DNA of 64,000 nucleotides from Clytia hemisphaerica (Eukaryota; Cnidaria; Hydrozoa; Leptothecata; Clytiidae). The position numbers and the translations under genes were made by a program. Positions 1 through 11,407 of this stretch are shown here, piece after piece. Under the pieces are notes generated by a model. It did no database searches. It was given only the letters and a program-made list of their open reading frames with translations, and was not told the DNA's origin. Where the stretch lies: positions 124,001 through 188,000 of the forward strand of contig CACVBU010000819.1 of assembly GCA_902728285.1 (NCBI GenBank), in the 5' to 3' direction. How positions within the stretch are numbered: position 1 is the stretch's first letter; every line of letters begins with the position of its first letter.

Positions 1-3000
1 TTGTATTAAGGAAAGAATTCATTTCACTACCACCTTCTTCAGATTGGTAACTTTCTTCAGATTGTGCTGCTTGAGTTTGACCAGCGCTGTAATCACCAAG
101 AGATTGCAGTTGGTTCCGTCCGAGACCTGTTTCTTCCCGTTGATCTCTTAGAGAACTATAATATTCTTGTTGATTTCGTTTTTCTTGTTCTTGCTCTTGA
201 AGTTGCCGTTGATATTGTTCTTCTTGTAACTGCTGTATCGACGAACTACCATAAGATCTACGACCTGCATCTCCTCCCCCATAATTCCTGTACTTCTCAA
301 CCTGTGAAGCTACGGTTTCATCTCCGTAACTTTGTGTCCTTTGTCCAAGATCTTCCACATGTCCACCGTATCTCGATCCTCTATTATGTTTATGTCTTCG
401 CCCGATATATTCTTGTCCTCCATAGCTCAATCTATCTCTGTTACCAGCCATTTCTGTTTCACCATAATTGGTAGATTCTTGTCCCACCTTTTGTTGTTCC
501 ATAAGTTTATATAGAGAATCCTCAGAATTTCCCTTACGGTATTGTTCAACGAGGCCGTCCATTTGCTGCTGTTCCTCGTTGACTTGTCTTGGGTATCCAT
601 CATATAGTTGTCTTGATTCTGGTCTTTGCTCTTCATACCTTGATGCTAACTCCGGTACTTGGCCCCTTATTGAGACGCCGTTAACGTTGGCCGTTGTATC
701 TTGCGTGTCGCCGTTCATCATTACTTTAGTGCCTGCAGGCATCAATCTAGCTAGTTGCTGGAGGTCCTTGTCATTTTTCAATAGATTTGTGATTTCGGCG
801 TCATTAGGACTAGATGGGTTGGTTGAGTACATTCCAATGTTGGGCTTCTCACGAGTTGAAGATGAAAAATAACTTGAAGATGGCATTTCAGCCCGTTTCA
901 TCTGGTCCGCAAAATAGTTATCGTAAGATGAAGAGGCAGATGAAGATCTGGATCGTTCAGGATATCGGGATGATGATTCTAACTCATTGGGAAGTGACGA
1001 TCTTCCTGATAGGCGCTCTAATTGATTTATGTCAGGCTCGTATAAGGAGTTTCTACGAACATTATTGTTATTTGAATTGAAGTCGTACGTGAATCGTTTC
1101 GGACGTCTGGCACCTTTGGGTTTCCTCATTTCGTTGACAGGCGATTCTATGAAAGGGAAAAACAAGATCATTAATCAACATTTATTCTGAAATATTAAAG
1201 AATCAGTGCACTGACAGGTTATCATGATGTGAAAATTCCCTTGAAATATATGGCAATCATTACTCTAAGAATATGTCTTTAACGACCTTTATGCGACCGT
1301 AGTGCATTGGTAGAGCATCCAGCTACGCAGCTGGGTCATACCAAAGATCCCCAAAATGGTACTTGATGCCTCTCTGCTTGATGCTCAGTAATTAAGAGAA
1401 GAATCAAGGGTAAGTGGATCTAGGGAGAAAGGGTGGCGCCCTCCCCTACCTTCGGGTAGATAGATATCGAAAGAGGAGCCTTCGGGTCGTCTCCGACTGC
1501 GGTTGCAGACTTACTACTTACTACTTATGACATAAATTTCATGTTCAAATATCAACCAAAACAAATTTCAAAAGCACAATTTAACTTAGGAATGGGTCAC
1601 TCGACCAGATCCAACTAGTGGCCCTATATTAACATATCAACAAAAAGAAAAGACGTCAGAGATTCCTGAATGAATGTCAAAAAGAGGTATAGTGAAGTTA
1701 TATACACTGAAGAAAATACAAACTAGCGACTAACCATGACAAGTAATCAAAACCCAATATACATTTTGGAAGAAAGAAATAAAAAAAGTAAAACATAAAA
1801 TGAAACTACACAAGGAATGACACTACAAAGAGATCAATTGACCTTGACCTGAAAGTTACAGAAGAAAGAAATTAAGAAATTAAAGAAAATAGAGCACAGG
1901 AAGAGGTACAATGTAAAGTAAAAGTCATGTCAGCTTACAAGAAGAAATTTAAAAATTGTAAATTAATAAAAGTTTGTACTTGTTGGTTGGATATTTCCTT
2001 GGTGTAAATCCTTTGTTTCTTTTTCTTGCGGGCCATTCCCATGATGTTCTTCAGGAAGAGGTCCGTCAATTGGACCAATCACAATACCTTCTTCTTTAGC
2101 ATATTCTTTTTTCTTCTTTTTCTTCTTCTTTGCGGTGCCTTCTAAAAGAAATCAGGATGGAGCTCACTAAGATTTGGATAATATAAGTCAGTTATGAGTT
2201 CAAAATTCATTTTGGTTGACTTTATGGTAGAAGAATAAAAACGAACCAAATTTTTGAGTAAAGAGAGTTTTCATGCCTCGATTTGCTAAGGAAATTTATT
2301 TGCTTTAACTAACTTAAAACGAATAGCATTTTGAATCCCTTCATATTCAAATGTCCTTAATCGACTGTTCCCACCCTTCAATTATGGAAGGCGTGTGGAA
2401 AGGGGTAATTTATGTCACTCGACCTCTGACATCCAAAGCTTCGTCCTTAAACAACAAACCAGCTACCTGGGACACTTAGCTCGCCGACAAAATAATTCGC
2501 TAACAAAGAGACTTTTGTTTTAATGACAACAAAAGAAAAAAACAAGGTCATCCAATGGAGTCACTCGAGGACAAAGTTATAGAGAAGCTTAATGTCACTA
2601 AAGATCGATTTTATAAAGATGCTTTGAAGAAGAAAGGAGGACATGATCATACAAACGAACCTGTACCTTCGTCATTCGACTTGAGATAAATGAAAACATT
2701 ATGATGGTCTGCGTTCACAGGCAACGTTCGAGTATCGCCATAAATTCCAGAACGCTCCTCCTTTGCTGCAACGTTCAATGTGGCATTGTTAGTATTCTTA
2801 ACTTTGTTTTCTATTTCCGTTCCGTTAATTACACTAATAACCGATTGACCAATAGGATCAGTTTGGGGAGTAGCGTTCTGCGTTTTAATCGTTGCACTTA
2901 GCATACTGCTATTAATGAAAGGCACTGATTGGTTCATTTGGTTTAAGAATGGTTTATAAGGTCCATTGTTTAAAGTACCATTATATAAATTTTGATCTAT

Positions 3001-3161
3001 TGTTTCATTGTTCATTGATTGAAATTTATTCCATTCTGCAGCCTGATTGGCTGAAATGATAGCTGATTCGTTGATGTTTTTGTTTTTAAAAGCGAGTGAA
3101 CCACCTTGGATAACTGCTAATGGGATAGCTTGCCTGGCATTTGAGTGATGTGATGATTTCC
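1..3161 (-). CDS. Unrecognised protein, 3' part cut by window edge; three exons seen
   Basis: Exons read on the minus strand are 3161..2667, 2141..1980 and 1146..1 (open at the edge, no stop). Each internal exon has length 2+3n+1, so every intron is phase 1, and all have AG/GT borders. The first exon is rich in N-glycosylation sequons (NES, NGT, NQS, NAT, NNT). The second has a run of seven lysines. The third is Ser/Asn/Gln/Glu-rich with a glutamine- and glutamate-rich stretch near the edge. Symmetric 1-1 exons with many sequons often belong to extracellular or membrane proteins; here that is an inference. The polylysine could be a cytoplasmic stop-transfer flank, but I found no clear membrane helix. 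I do not recognise the family. The coding frame of the last exon stays open for 1146 bases, which is the best evidence that it is real. Confidence 0.7.
1294..1528 (+). repeat. tRNA-headed SINE, family A, copy 1 (in an intron)
   Basis: Starts with an A-box-like tRNA head (gaccgtagtgcattggtagag), has a GC-rich body and ends in a TTAC-type tail. The same sequence lies on the other strand at 55256..55517, and a tail fragment lies at 26469..26578. In this copy the B-box region is decayed. It sits in the intron between 1146 and 1980. Confidence 0.8.
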
Positions 3162-3501
3162 CTGAAAGAAAGTTTGATTTTTAAAAACTTAAATCTCGAG
3201 CTCTTTTTGCTATTAGAACAATCTTATTCTAAAAGAGAAAAGCTCTAAACCAAAATAAGAACAACTTTGGAACAATTCGGGAGTATGAAATGGTTGAATC
3301 CTTTATACCAAATGACCATCAAAATCTTGACCTGAAAAATGTTCTTCTTTTTTCTTCTGGTTAGTTAGTGTTCATGGGCGAGGAATTTTGGAAAGTAGGC
3401 GATGAATTAAAATTCAAGAAAGCTCGAAAATGATAAAAACAGAACTTGTAGTAACTTTTCTAATTTTGTAATTTTTTTCATGTTTTTAACTCTTTCAGGA
3501 C

Positions 3502-3633
3502 CCCAGCTAATTTCGTACCATTTGGAACGATACTTTTCGGCTGCCGTGACTTTTTGTGAGGACGCTAAAAAGATAGAGCATAAAAAGAGCTTTCCAACGA
3601 ACCCAAACATGACCTATTTAGATTGCTCTAAAG
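3502..3633 (-). CDS. Possible signal-peptide exon of the gene ending at the left edge
   Basis: A minus-strand ATG at 3610 opens a frame beginning MFGFVGKLFLCSIFLASSQ, which looks like a secretory signal peptide. A good acceptor (ttatttcag) lies 23 bases upstream at 3634. A phase-1 donor that would join the next exon (3161) exists at 3501, but its sequence (G then GTCCTG) is weak. A strong GTAAGT donor at 5486, whose exon has in-frame stops, could supply a 5' UTR exon. The arrangement is what a secreted protein with phase-1 exons would show, but the weak donor keeps this tentative. Confidence 0.3.
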
Positions 3634-3802
3634 CTGAAATAATTGCATCTGAAGTTTGAGCTTCTAAAAAAGGGAAAAAAAATGATTTTTTTGATTTTCG
3701 TTGCATTGAAAGAGTTAAAAAGAAAAATTCGGTGTAATCATGGTGTAAAGAATGCACCAAAGAATGAATTAAAAATTATGTTTTTAATTTTATCACAAAA
3801 AT

Positions 3803-4072
3803 GGGCCATTCCATTTTATATCAATACAGGGGGATGGACGAACATTTCCAGGGGGTAATCGGAGAAGAATTTCCAGGGGTATAATGGAGTATTTTTTTCA
3901 TTTTTCCAGGAGGTAGATGTTTATTCTAAAATTTCTAGAGGGTATAATAATTTTTCCAAGGGTTCTTTTGCAAATTTTGCCATTTTCCAGGGGGTATCCA
4001 CACTTTTCACAGAATCTTTATTTGCCTTAAAAAGGTTCGTCAACCCCCCCTGTATGGAAATTTAATGGAACA
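3803..4072. repeat. MITE with GGGCCATTCC-type inverted ends, copy 1
   Basis: The left end reads gggccattccattttatatc then atacaggggg. The right end is an imperfect inverse (ccccctgtatggaaatttaatgg). Related copies are at 34270..34461 and 17514..17784. The inside is full of 'tttccagggggt' motifs. There is no coding capacity. Confidence 0.7.
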
Positions 4073-4871
4073 ACCTAATGAAAATTTTCTTACCAAAAAT
4101 ATGTTTGTGTCTAGCATCCACCACACGATAACAGAACAAAGCCAAATGGAGCCAAAATATCATCATCATCATTCTTTGACAACAATTCATGTTTGATTCA
4201 TGTTAGCACTTCTATGTATATAAAAACAGAAGTCATTCCTAACATTAGGCTTTCGCTTTTAGAAAAGATTGTATAAAAATACAGAACATCTAGATGCCCA
4301 TAATGCCACACACCCGTTGGAACTCTCTATCTACTGGAAAATTTGGCAAAAATATCGTGCCCAGTTGGAAAATTACCCTACAATTTCAGCCTCACTAGAA
4401 AATTGACTTTGTTTTCATCCCCATTTGAAATTTAGTGGAAAAAGATTGCACTCCAAATTTTTTGACCTAGAAACAATAGAATTTTTATCCCATTCAATGA
4501 AGCCGTACGATACCTATATTTAAGGACGTCCCTATATATAAGGATAAGGACCGTCATTATATTTTTCCGTCGCAAACTACAGATATCTATATTTCTCCTC
4601 ACTAGATCGGTTTTTTCTGATCTAGTAGATAAAAATGAAGATCATTGAGGAAAAAAGGTATCATGCCATACTACCATTGGACTTGCATTAGAAATGTTCA
4701 TTCCTACTGTGGCAATAAGTTCCACCGGGGCTGTGAGAAAGGGGTGTATCTAGGGACTGAATAAATTGGAAAGAGCAGGTCAAAATTTAATGGTGGCCTG
4801 TCGAATTACACAAATCTAAAAATTGCCAATGAGCTGATATCCTCGACACTTTTTTCTGAAAAGCCTACTTC

Positions 4872-4967
4872 CCCAGCTGGCACACAACGTTGTTCTAACG
4901 TTCATATAACGTTACATGGACGTTATGAATGCCACATGGACGTTGAAAATGTTGTGTGCCAGCTGGG
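4872..4967. repeat. Short palindromic MITE (AGCTGGCACA ends), copy 1
   Basis: Begins cccagctggcacacaacg and ends with its inverse, so the 96-bp unit can fold on itself. It contains several AACGTT / GGACGTT words. A second copy is at 7682..7779. Confidence 0.75.
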
Positions 4968-7681
4968 TCTCTAAATCAAAGTAACATTGCAGAAGAACCA
5001 TCATTGACAAACGTCACAAAAGTTGAAAATACAATTTACATTGATTTGCTTCACATGCGACAATGCAAAAATTTCATATTCAAAATTTATACCGAAAATG
5101 CGTGCAAAAGAAAAACAAAAAAAATCAAATTTAAATCTGAAATGTCTGTAAAGTTTATTCTCTCTTGTGAATCCTGAAGATGAAAGATAACCCAAAAAAA
5201 TTATAAACTCACTTTCAATTAGCTTGTAACTCCATAGAACAAATCTACCATATTTCCTACAATGATTTAAAAGCAAAACAAAAACAGTGGTTTTTCTTTC
5301 AGTCGCATTACTTTTCCTCTCATTCGAAACAACTTTTTGTTTATTATTCGAAAATGAAGAACAGTCACGTGATCAAACAGTTCCACTTGAATGAATCGCT
5401 AATTTGTTTCTCTTTTTTTTTTTTTAAACAATGAAATTAGAAAAAGATAAATAGAAAAGAGATAAATAAATCAAATATTGACTTACCAGAAAAAGGTGGG
5501 ACAAGTCACGGCCACCTTAAGGAAATTTCTCTCACACTTTTGTAACACCAGTTTCCATCAAAATCCAAAAATATTTGAAAACGTTTAATTCAGAAAAGCG
5601 CAAAATCCATTTAACACGCAGCCATGATGATATGATGAAGAGTCAACCCCGTCGGCGGAACGTGTCCTAGTCCTTACAAAGTATAGGAATTCCTTCTTTT
5701 ACATCAAGTAGAAACAATTAGCGCTGTCCAGACACCGCTAGGTCTGTACACGCGACACACGTTGGTACCACTTCATAGTGATAACTCTCAAACTACGCGG
5801 GAGAGTATAGTAGACGTGGCAGGCGTACACATCACAATATATCCCGGTAAATCATTCACTTTCTTGTATCAGAATTATAATACCCAATTTCCCTAATATA
5901 GTAGGGGTTGACCCGCAGACACATGAAAACTTAATCGCAGTGGCAAGAATGGATCCTTACGCACTGAAGGCAAGGACGTTTTCCACTATATCAACCTTCG
6001 GTCATATAATCATTTAACTAACTTATATCCCCTTTTTATATCAGCCTTTATCAGCCTTAAGGCCGACCCATTTAACACCGACTCAATTCTTTTTTCCATT
6101 TTTAGCCCGGTTCCAATTCAATTCCAACGAAAAAAATAACGGCAATAAGGACCGGTGTTAAAAGGGTAGAAATGATATGTAGGTTAAAATGTATACCTAG
6201 CTAGGCCTTAATTTAATTCCAATCCCTTACGCTGGCACTTATTACGCCATCGACGAATAAATAACACAAATAAGGTATTAGTAGTAGTAAAGTATATTCA
6301 TCTGGTGGCTGTCGGCGGAGCCGGGAGTGAGGGAGTCTATCCCCTTTTCTATTTGCGCTAGACCTGGGAGATCGAATGCTGAGGTGGAGCGCCACACCTA
6401 ACTCTCAGCTCCCAGTAACTTACCGCCTAGATCAGATTACCCAATCTAAGCTACTCATCCGCTGAGTTGGCGGTGACCGAGGATCAAACCCACAACCCTG
6501 AGATTGTAAGGCGAATGCTCTACCGACTGAGCTACCCGGCCACTAAAATAAGGGCCAGAGTAAAAAGGGCCGATAAGGTGCTTCGATATGCGCTAAAGTA
6601 TGCATTTTACCACAAGAACTAACGCTCATTGGTCATTTATGATTCCTTTAACCAAGAACCTGATGTGTTCAAGAAGGGAATTATATACAACTAGCCGTAT
6701 GCACAGCGTCTCACGCCCGTCGCACACTGCGTGTCCAAAACCAGTGAATCACTATACATATTTTCACTATACATTTCTTTCGGGAAGATGACTGGTGACT
6801 CACGGGTGGCAGGGGATGCTTACTCTAGGTACCGCACTTCGGTCTTCATCTTTTTATACTTTTTCCATTTTCTTTCGGCTTAGATCTCTTTTAATTTTAA
6901 ATATTGGGTTCCTATTCGCTAAATTTGCTTTAATTATTCTAGTAATGTGTCTCTAGTGAAATTTGGTTTGTTTTGTCTTTTGTCTTTTAGGATTTTAGGT
7001 TGTTAAAATTCATTGGTCATTTGATTGTTGTCATATGATGTGGGAAAAGTTTTAGTGTTTTCTGAAATTTGATTAGCTTCTTCAGATATAAAAAGCTCTA
7101 ACGGAAGATAGATGGCTGCCGAAGGATTATACGATTCTCATTTTTTGGTAGAATGCCTGAAAATAAGTTATTCTTAGCTCTTTCTTGAAAACATTTTGGC
7201 ATGTCATATTTTTCTTGAGAAACCTTGCATTGCAATTGTCAACCACAATTATAAATATATGGCTAAAAAGAATCATACTTTAGATCTTTTTGCCACCGTT
7301 GCTGGCCATTTTAAAAGACTTTGAAAGACCTTGAATAGTTTTGAAAGTGTTTGGGAGCCGCCAAAGTAACAAATACCTTTTAAAGAGCATCTGAATAGAA
7401 TTCAAAAAGAAAACTAAAAGTTAAAATTTATAGGAAGAAGTTTGATTTTCACACGTCCAGATCTGTACTTCCTGTATACAAAATCGCGTTTCGGCATCCC
7501 AAAGCCTAGTATGTAGTAAAAAATCTGGGGTTATGGTTCTTCAATGCGATGAAGAGGAGAGTTTGTAGAGTTTTGTTAGATTTTCGAAAACTTTTTACAA
7601 AATGTGGTACAGAGCACATACGCTTTAGCGTATTAATATATAGAATAAATATGATTTGAACTGTGAACACCAAAAACATTA
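4968..7681. other. Mostly gene-free stretch
   Basis: Contains a strong minus-strand GTAAGT donor at 5486 (possible 5' UTR exon of the left-edge gene) and one tRNA-headed SINE. Otherwise I see AT-rich sequence without supported genes. Confidence 0.5.
6275..6543 (-). repeat. tRNA-headed SINE, family B
   Basis: On the minus strand the element starts gtggccgggtagctcagtcg followed by gtagagc (A box) and later gtgggtttgatcc (B box). The 7-base ends gtggccg and cggtcac can pair, and a TAC sits in the anticodon-loop position. The body extends to a (TAC)n tail at 6275..6290. The tRNA is not a good functional gene because the T-stem is mispaired and the sequence continues into a SINE body. Confidence 0.75.
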
Positions 7682-7779
7682 CCCAGTTGGCACAGAACGT
7701 TGTTTCAACGTTCATCTAACGTTATATGGACGTTGTGAACATTAAATGAACGTTGAAAGACCGTTCTGCGCCAGCTAAG
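7682..7779. repeat. Short palindromic MITE (AGCTGGCACA ends), copy 2
   Basis: Same structure as 4872..4967, with ends cccagttggcacagaacg and its inverse cgttctgcgccagct. It lies about 190 bp upstream of the CRE elements of the next gene. Confidence 0.7.
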
Positions 7780-7970
7780 TACCTTATTACTCCATTTTAA
7801 AAGCTAGACCAAAGGTCCGATTTAATTACTGGCCATCTATAGCTGACGGTTGTGATATTATGACAAAAAGTGCCTAATGCTACTAACCAATCCACAAGTC
7901 CGTGGTGTTGAATCAACTCGAATGAATTTTACCGAACACAGTCATAAAGAGCCGAACCAAATATCATTAT

Positions 7971-8022
7971 TGACGTCAGAGCAAAAAGAAAAAGAAATTT
8001 AGATATAAAATATTTGACGTCA
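7971..8022 (+). promoter_or_regulatory. Core promoter: CRE - TATA box - CRE
   Basis: Two perfect TGACGTCA palindromes lie at 7971-7978 and 8015-8022, with TATAAAA at 8004-8010 between them. TGACGTCA is the consensus site of CREB/ATF bZIP factors. A TATA box here predicts transcription starting near 8035, about 100 bases before the ATG at 8134. An in-frame ATG at 8014 lies inside the second CRE and upstream of the predicted start, so it should not be used. Confidence 0.65.
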
Positions 8023-8133
8023 CTTTATGTCAAATCAGAGTTTAGAATTTCTACAAGAAGGAAGTTCTGTTCGATAAAAAGTTTTAATTTTATTGTAAAA
8101 GTGAAGAAAATTGTTAAAACATTATCGTTAAAA

Positions 8134-9182
8134 ATGAGTAACATTACTTTAGAAGCTTCAGTAAATGGTGCTAGAGATGTTACTCCAGTTATTTGTGACG
8201 AATTACCGCGTAGAAAACGCGCATGTATGGATTTATCGGTTGAGGAAGAACCGCATCGATCCTTGCCAATGAATCTCCGTGGTAGAAGTATTGATGAATC
8301 TGATGCTGCTGATTCTATTGGAGGAGCTCCAAGCTCAAAGAAAAAACACCGCTCAACCCCAGGATCTTATGATCAAGGATCACCAGTCAGGCAACAAACA
8401 GGTAAATACCACTGACCTTTATACCTTTTTATGGACCAAGTTTCTCAATCCGGCCAGCCAAAATCTTTGAAAACTTTAAATTTGTAATAGTTAAGGATAT
8501 ATATTAAGCAACCAAAACTTCAAAGATATGGTACAACTTGACAGAATAAAGTTTTCTCTAAAAATAGAGATTTAGTACATAGAGAACTCAAATGGTTTAT
8601 AAAACGTCTTCAAAATTCTTATTACAGGTTTCACTTTGGAGGATCCTTTATGAAGCGGTGATATCAAGTAATAACAAAACCATTTAAAGTTTCAGCTTCA
8701 AAGAATTTTATAGTCTCAAATTCTAAATTTGTTCTCTATTTTCAGGTAAAACCGGTTTTGCATCTGGATCTGATGATGTCATTGAGAATTACAACTTAAT
8801 CATCAAACAGATTTACAAGAAAGTGACACCAGTCAAACGACGTCGTGTACGACGCTCACGAAACCAATATCGACAAAAAGTTGCCAAAGAACCGAAACGA
8901 AAGAGTGTTTTCAATGATATTTTAATGTTCGAATGTCTAGATTACGATGATGGATTTGGTTACAATGAACCGTCAAAAGACGCTGATCAACTGGCTGATA
9001 TGTTTGCAAAATTAACTATCCACGATTTGAAACAACCATGCACAACTTATATAAATATCAATACTCTTGATGGACGTACACGAAAAGTACACCAAGACTT
9101 GGCAATGCTTGTTGATGGTGATGAAGATGATGTTTTTGGTGGAGAATGTGAACACGTGACCAAACGCCGCTGCATGATGTAA
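8134..9182 (+). CDS. Unrecognised basic, probably nuclear protein (234 aa), CRE/TATA promoter
   Basis: Exons are 8134..8401 and 8746..9182. The intron is GT-AG and phase 1, and the joined frame is 235 codons including the stop. I chose ATG 8134 because it follows the TATA box. Visible features are a basic motif PRRKRACMD (residues 25-33), a serine- and lysine-rich linker, a strongly basic block KRRRVRRSRNQYRQK (about 120-134) that fits a nuclear localisation signal, and an acidic C-terminal half (CLDYDDGFGYN; DGDEDDVFGG). The chain ends TKRRCMM, which echoes the N-terminal RKRACM. There is no recognised domain. The short gene, one small intron and CRE-TATA-CRE promoter resemble an inducible, immediate-early or stress-response gene, but that is inference from the promoter alone. 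Confidence 0.75.
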
Positions 9183-9203
9183 AGTAAAATTCGCATCAGC
9201 AGT

Positions 9204-9760
9204 GTCCTCTCGCACCCTCTCGTGAACATCTTGATGGCGCACCACCAAATTCACGCCCTCCCTGCCCTCTCGTGAACATCTCGATGGCGCACCACCAAAT
9301 TTACTTCCTCCAACCTTCTCGTGAACATCTCAATGGCGCAGCACCGAAATTCACACTCTCCTGCCCTCTCGTGAACATCTCGATGACGCACCACCAAATT
9401 CACACACCTCCGCCCTCTCGTGAACATCTCGATGGCGCACCACCAAATTCACACCCTCCCGCCCTTTCGTGAACATCTCGATGGCACAGCACCAAATTTA
9501 CACTCTCTTGCCCTCTTGTGAACATCTCGATGGCGCACGCACCAAATCAAAACTAAATTTTCACCAATTTTCGCAGTATCTACTCACACCTCTCGTGAAC
9601 ATCTCGAGGAAGCTCCATCGTGAACCTAATTCAAACAGCCCGTCTTATATCACTCATATCGTAGTGTTTTCTCGCACCCTAAACATTTCGATGGCGCACG
9701 TATCAAATTCACACCTTCTAAATACCACCCTCCCGCCCTATCGTGAACATCTTGAAGGTG
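9204..9760 (+). repeat. 49-50 bp minisatellite inside a 3' UTR
   Basis: The unit centres on cgtgaacatctcgatggcgc followed by accaccaaattcaca and a C/T-rich spacer. The cgtgaacatc core recurs at about 9221, 9271, 9320, 9370, 9419, 9468 and 9517, with diverged units near 9594, 9670 and 9743. The array begins within 25 bases of the stop codon and ends before the AATAAA at 9801. Open frames through it are by-products of the repeat. Confidence 0.9.
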
Positions 9761-9800
9761 TAAATTTTTGTAAACTAAATATTTGAAAATATATCTATCA

Positions 9801-9806
9801 AATAAA
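9801..9806 (+). terminator. Polyadenylation signal AATAAA
   Basis: First AATAAA after the stop at 9182 and beyond the minisatellite, so the whole array would be in the mRNA. Confidence 0.5.
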
Positions 9807-9925
9807 AAATTTCCACTGTCTTGTATTTCTGAAAAAATGAATCTATTTTAATTCAAAAGGCCTAATATTTTTATATAATTTTGCGAAGATTAAATTTCAA
9901 ATGATAAATTCTCCAATTTTCAATA

Positions 9926-10535
9926 GTCGGGATCAGAGGAATGTTAAGAAATGGAAAAACGGCTCACCATATACCAGGTCTCTTGCCCTTAAGGGAGTTT
10001 GTTTTGCGTTAATAGATTTTGTTGTTGTCGCTCTCAAAAACCTGCATAGTTAGCGTGTTGTGACAAAAATCTTTTGTTTCAGGCCTGATTATGCGCAATC
10101 TTTTAGGGCTTATATTTTGGGTACACCTCACCTATACGAAAAGGTAACTATATATCATCTTGCTCAGAATTACCGAGCAATTCTACTGACATCATTATAT
10201 GGAAAGCTAGAGATCGAGAAAATTATAACTTGATCTTGATTTACTCGATTTCTGACAGTTTTACAAGAATTTCTTTTGCTTATACATTGGTAAAAAATTG
10301 CTCCTTATTCTTAAAAAATGAACAAGTAATCGGCGAAAAAGGAAAAACAAATTTTCATTTTTATCGTCAAATCATGTAGAAACCGTCCGATTTATATAGC
10401 GAGCCGTCTTTTCTGGACTTTCATTTAATGACCTAACCAACGTTTTGACAATAGAATTTTCAATAAGAGTAATCGTTGAACTTTGAGTAACCAGAAAACT
10501 GTTTTTCCATCTCTTAACATTCCTCTGCCGGTACC
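9926..10535. repeat. Element with about 30-bp inverted ends
   Basis: The left arm (9926-9960) carries cagaggaatgttaagaaatg then gaaaaac. The right arm (10501-10535) is its inverse with one change. The inside has no coding capacity. Confidence 0.55.
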
Positions 10536-10856
10536 GATTAGACGTAATACCGCAAGTTTGTGTACAAATCAATTGCTATCAAGCCATTCGAATACCGAAG
10601 CTCTGAATTGTTAATATTTACAAATGAACTGTCGTTCGTAGAAAGACTACGGTAGTCTTGACTATAATTTGTATTGTATTGTACATCGTTTTTAGCAGAA
10701 TATGTAATACATGGTCACATTGAAATATACCGGGTGCGCCACAAAAAAGTTTCTCTCTTTGAAACTAAATCTCTCGAAATCTAAAAATTTTAAAAGAACC
10801 ATTCCTATTTGATTGGAAAGAAGAAAGATAGACTTAAATTTTGATGGGACATTTAT

Positions 10857-11225
10857 TACACGTTTTTTTTTTTATTAGAACACCTAAAATTTGGCTGAGC
10901 CTGGATGTGCTTATTTTTTTAGCAATTTTCAGCCGAAAATGTTCTTAAATGCGTTCTTAATTTTTCAGACTCCTCTAAATCGACAAGATCATGCAAAACA
11001 AAGAGCACTTAAAATTGGTAAAATTTGGACAATATTTGACTCTCGATTTTAGAAAATCCATCCCTAAGTTCAGTTAAAACTGCTCGAAAAGAGGAAAAAA
11101 TTGTAGTTTCTTGTCATTTTTTTCCAAACTGAGGCTGGGCATGTTCTTATGATGTTCTTAATTTTTCGACGAATTTCAGCCTCAATGTTCTTATAAACTA
11201 GGTTCTAATAAAAAAAAACGTGTAA
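10857..11225. repeat. MITE with TTACACG-poly(T)-ATTAGAAC ends
   Basis: The left end ttacacg, a T run and attagaac are mirrored at the right end by gttctaat, an A run and cgtgtaa. The interior holds inverted 'atgttctta' and 'gctgaaa' words. About 370 bp, no ORF. Confidence 0.7.
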
Positions 11226-11407
11226 ATTCGATTCATTAGATCAAAAGTTATGCTCAATTGAATAGAAAAGTTACTTTCAGAAAGTGCCCGAAAACGTTAA
11301 AAGTCGACCTATCAAATCAAACAGAAGCAAGATTACATGATAGATCAGTATTTTCGTTTCAGTCATTAAAAATGATAATTAGCTGTCGAAATGACCTTTT
11401 GTTGTAT

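Noticed and set aside
6470-6543. Functional tRNA-Val(TAC)
   Set aside because: The acceptor ends pair but the T-stem is mispaired and it heads a SINE with a (TAC)n tail.
8014-8133. Longer N-terminus for the CRE-promoter gene starting at 8014
   Set aside because: This ATG overlaps the second CRE and is only four bases after the TATA box, so it would be upstream of the transcription start.
9272-9786. Open frames with 'MNIS..HHQI' repeats
   Set aside because: They arise from the 49-50 bp minisatellite, whose period is not a multiple of three, so no stable protein repeat is encoded.
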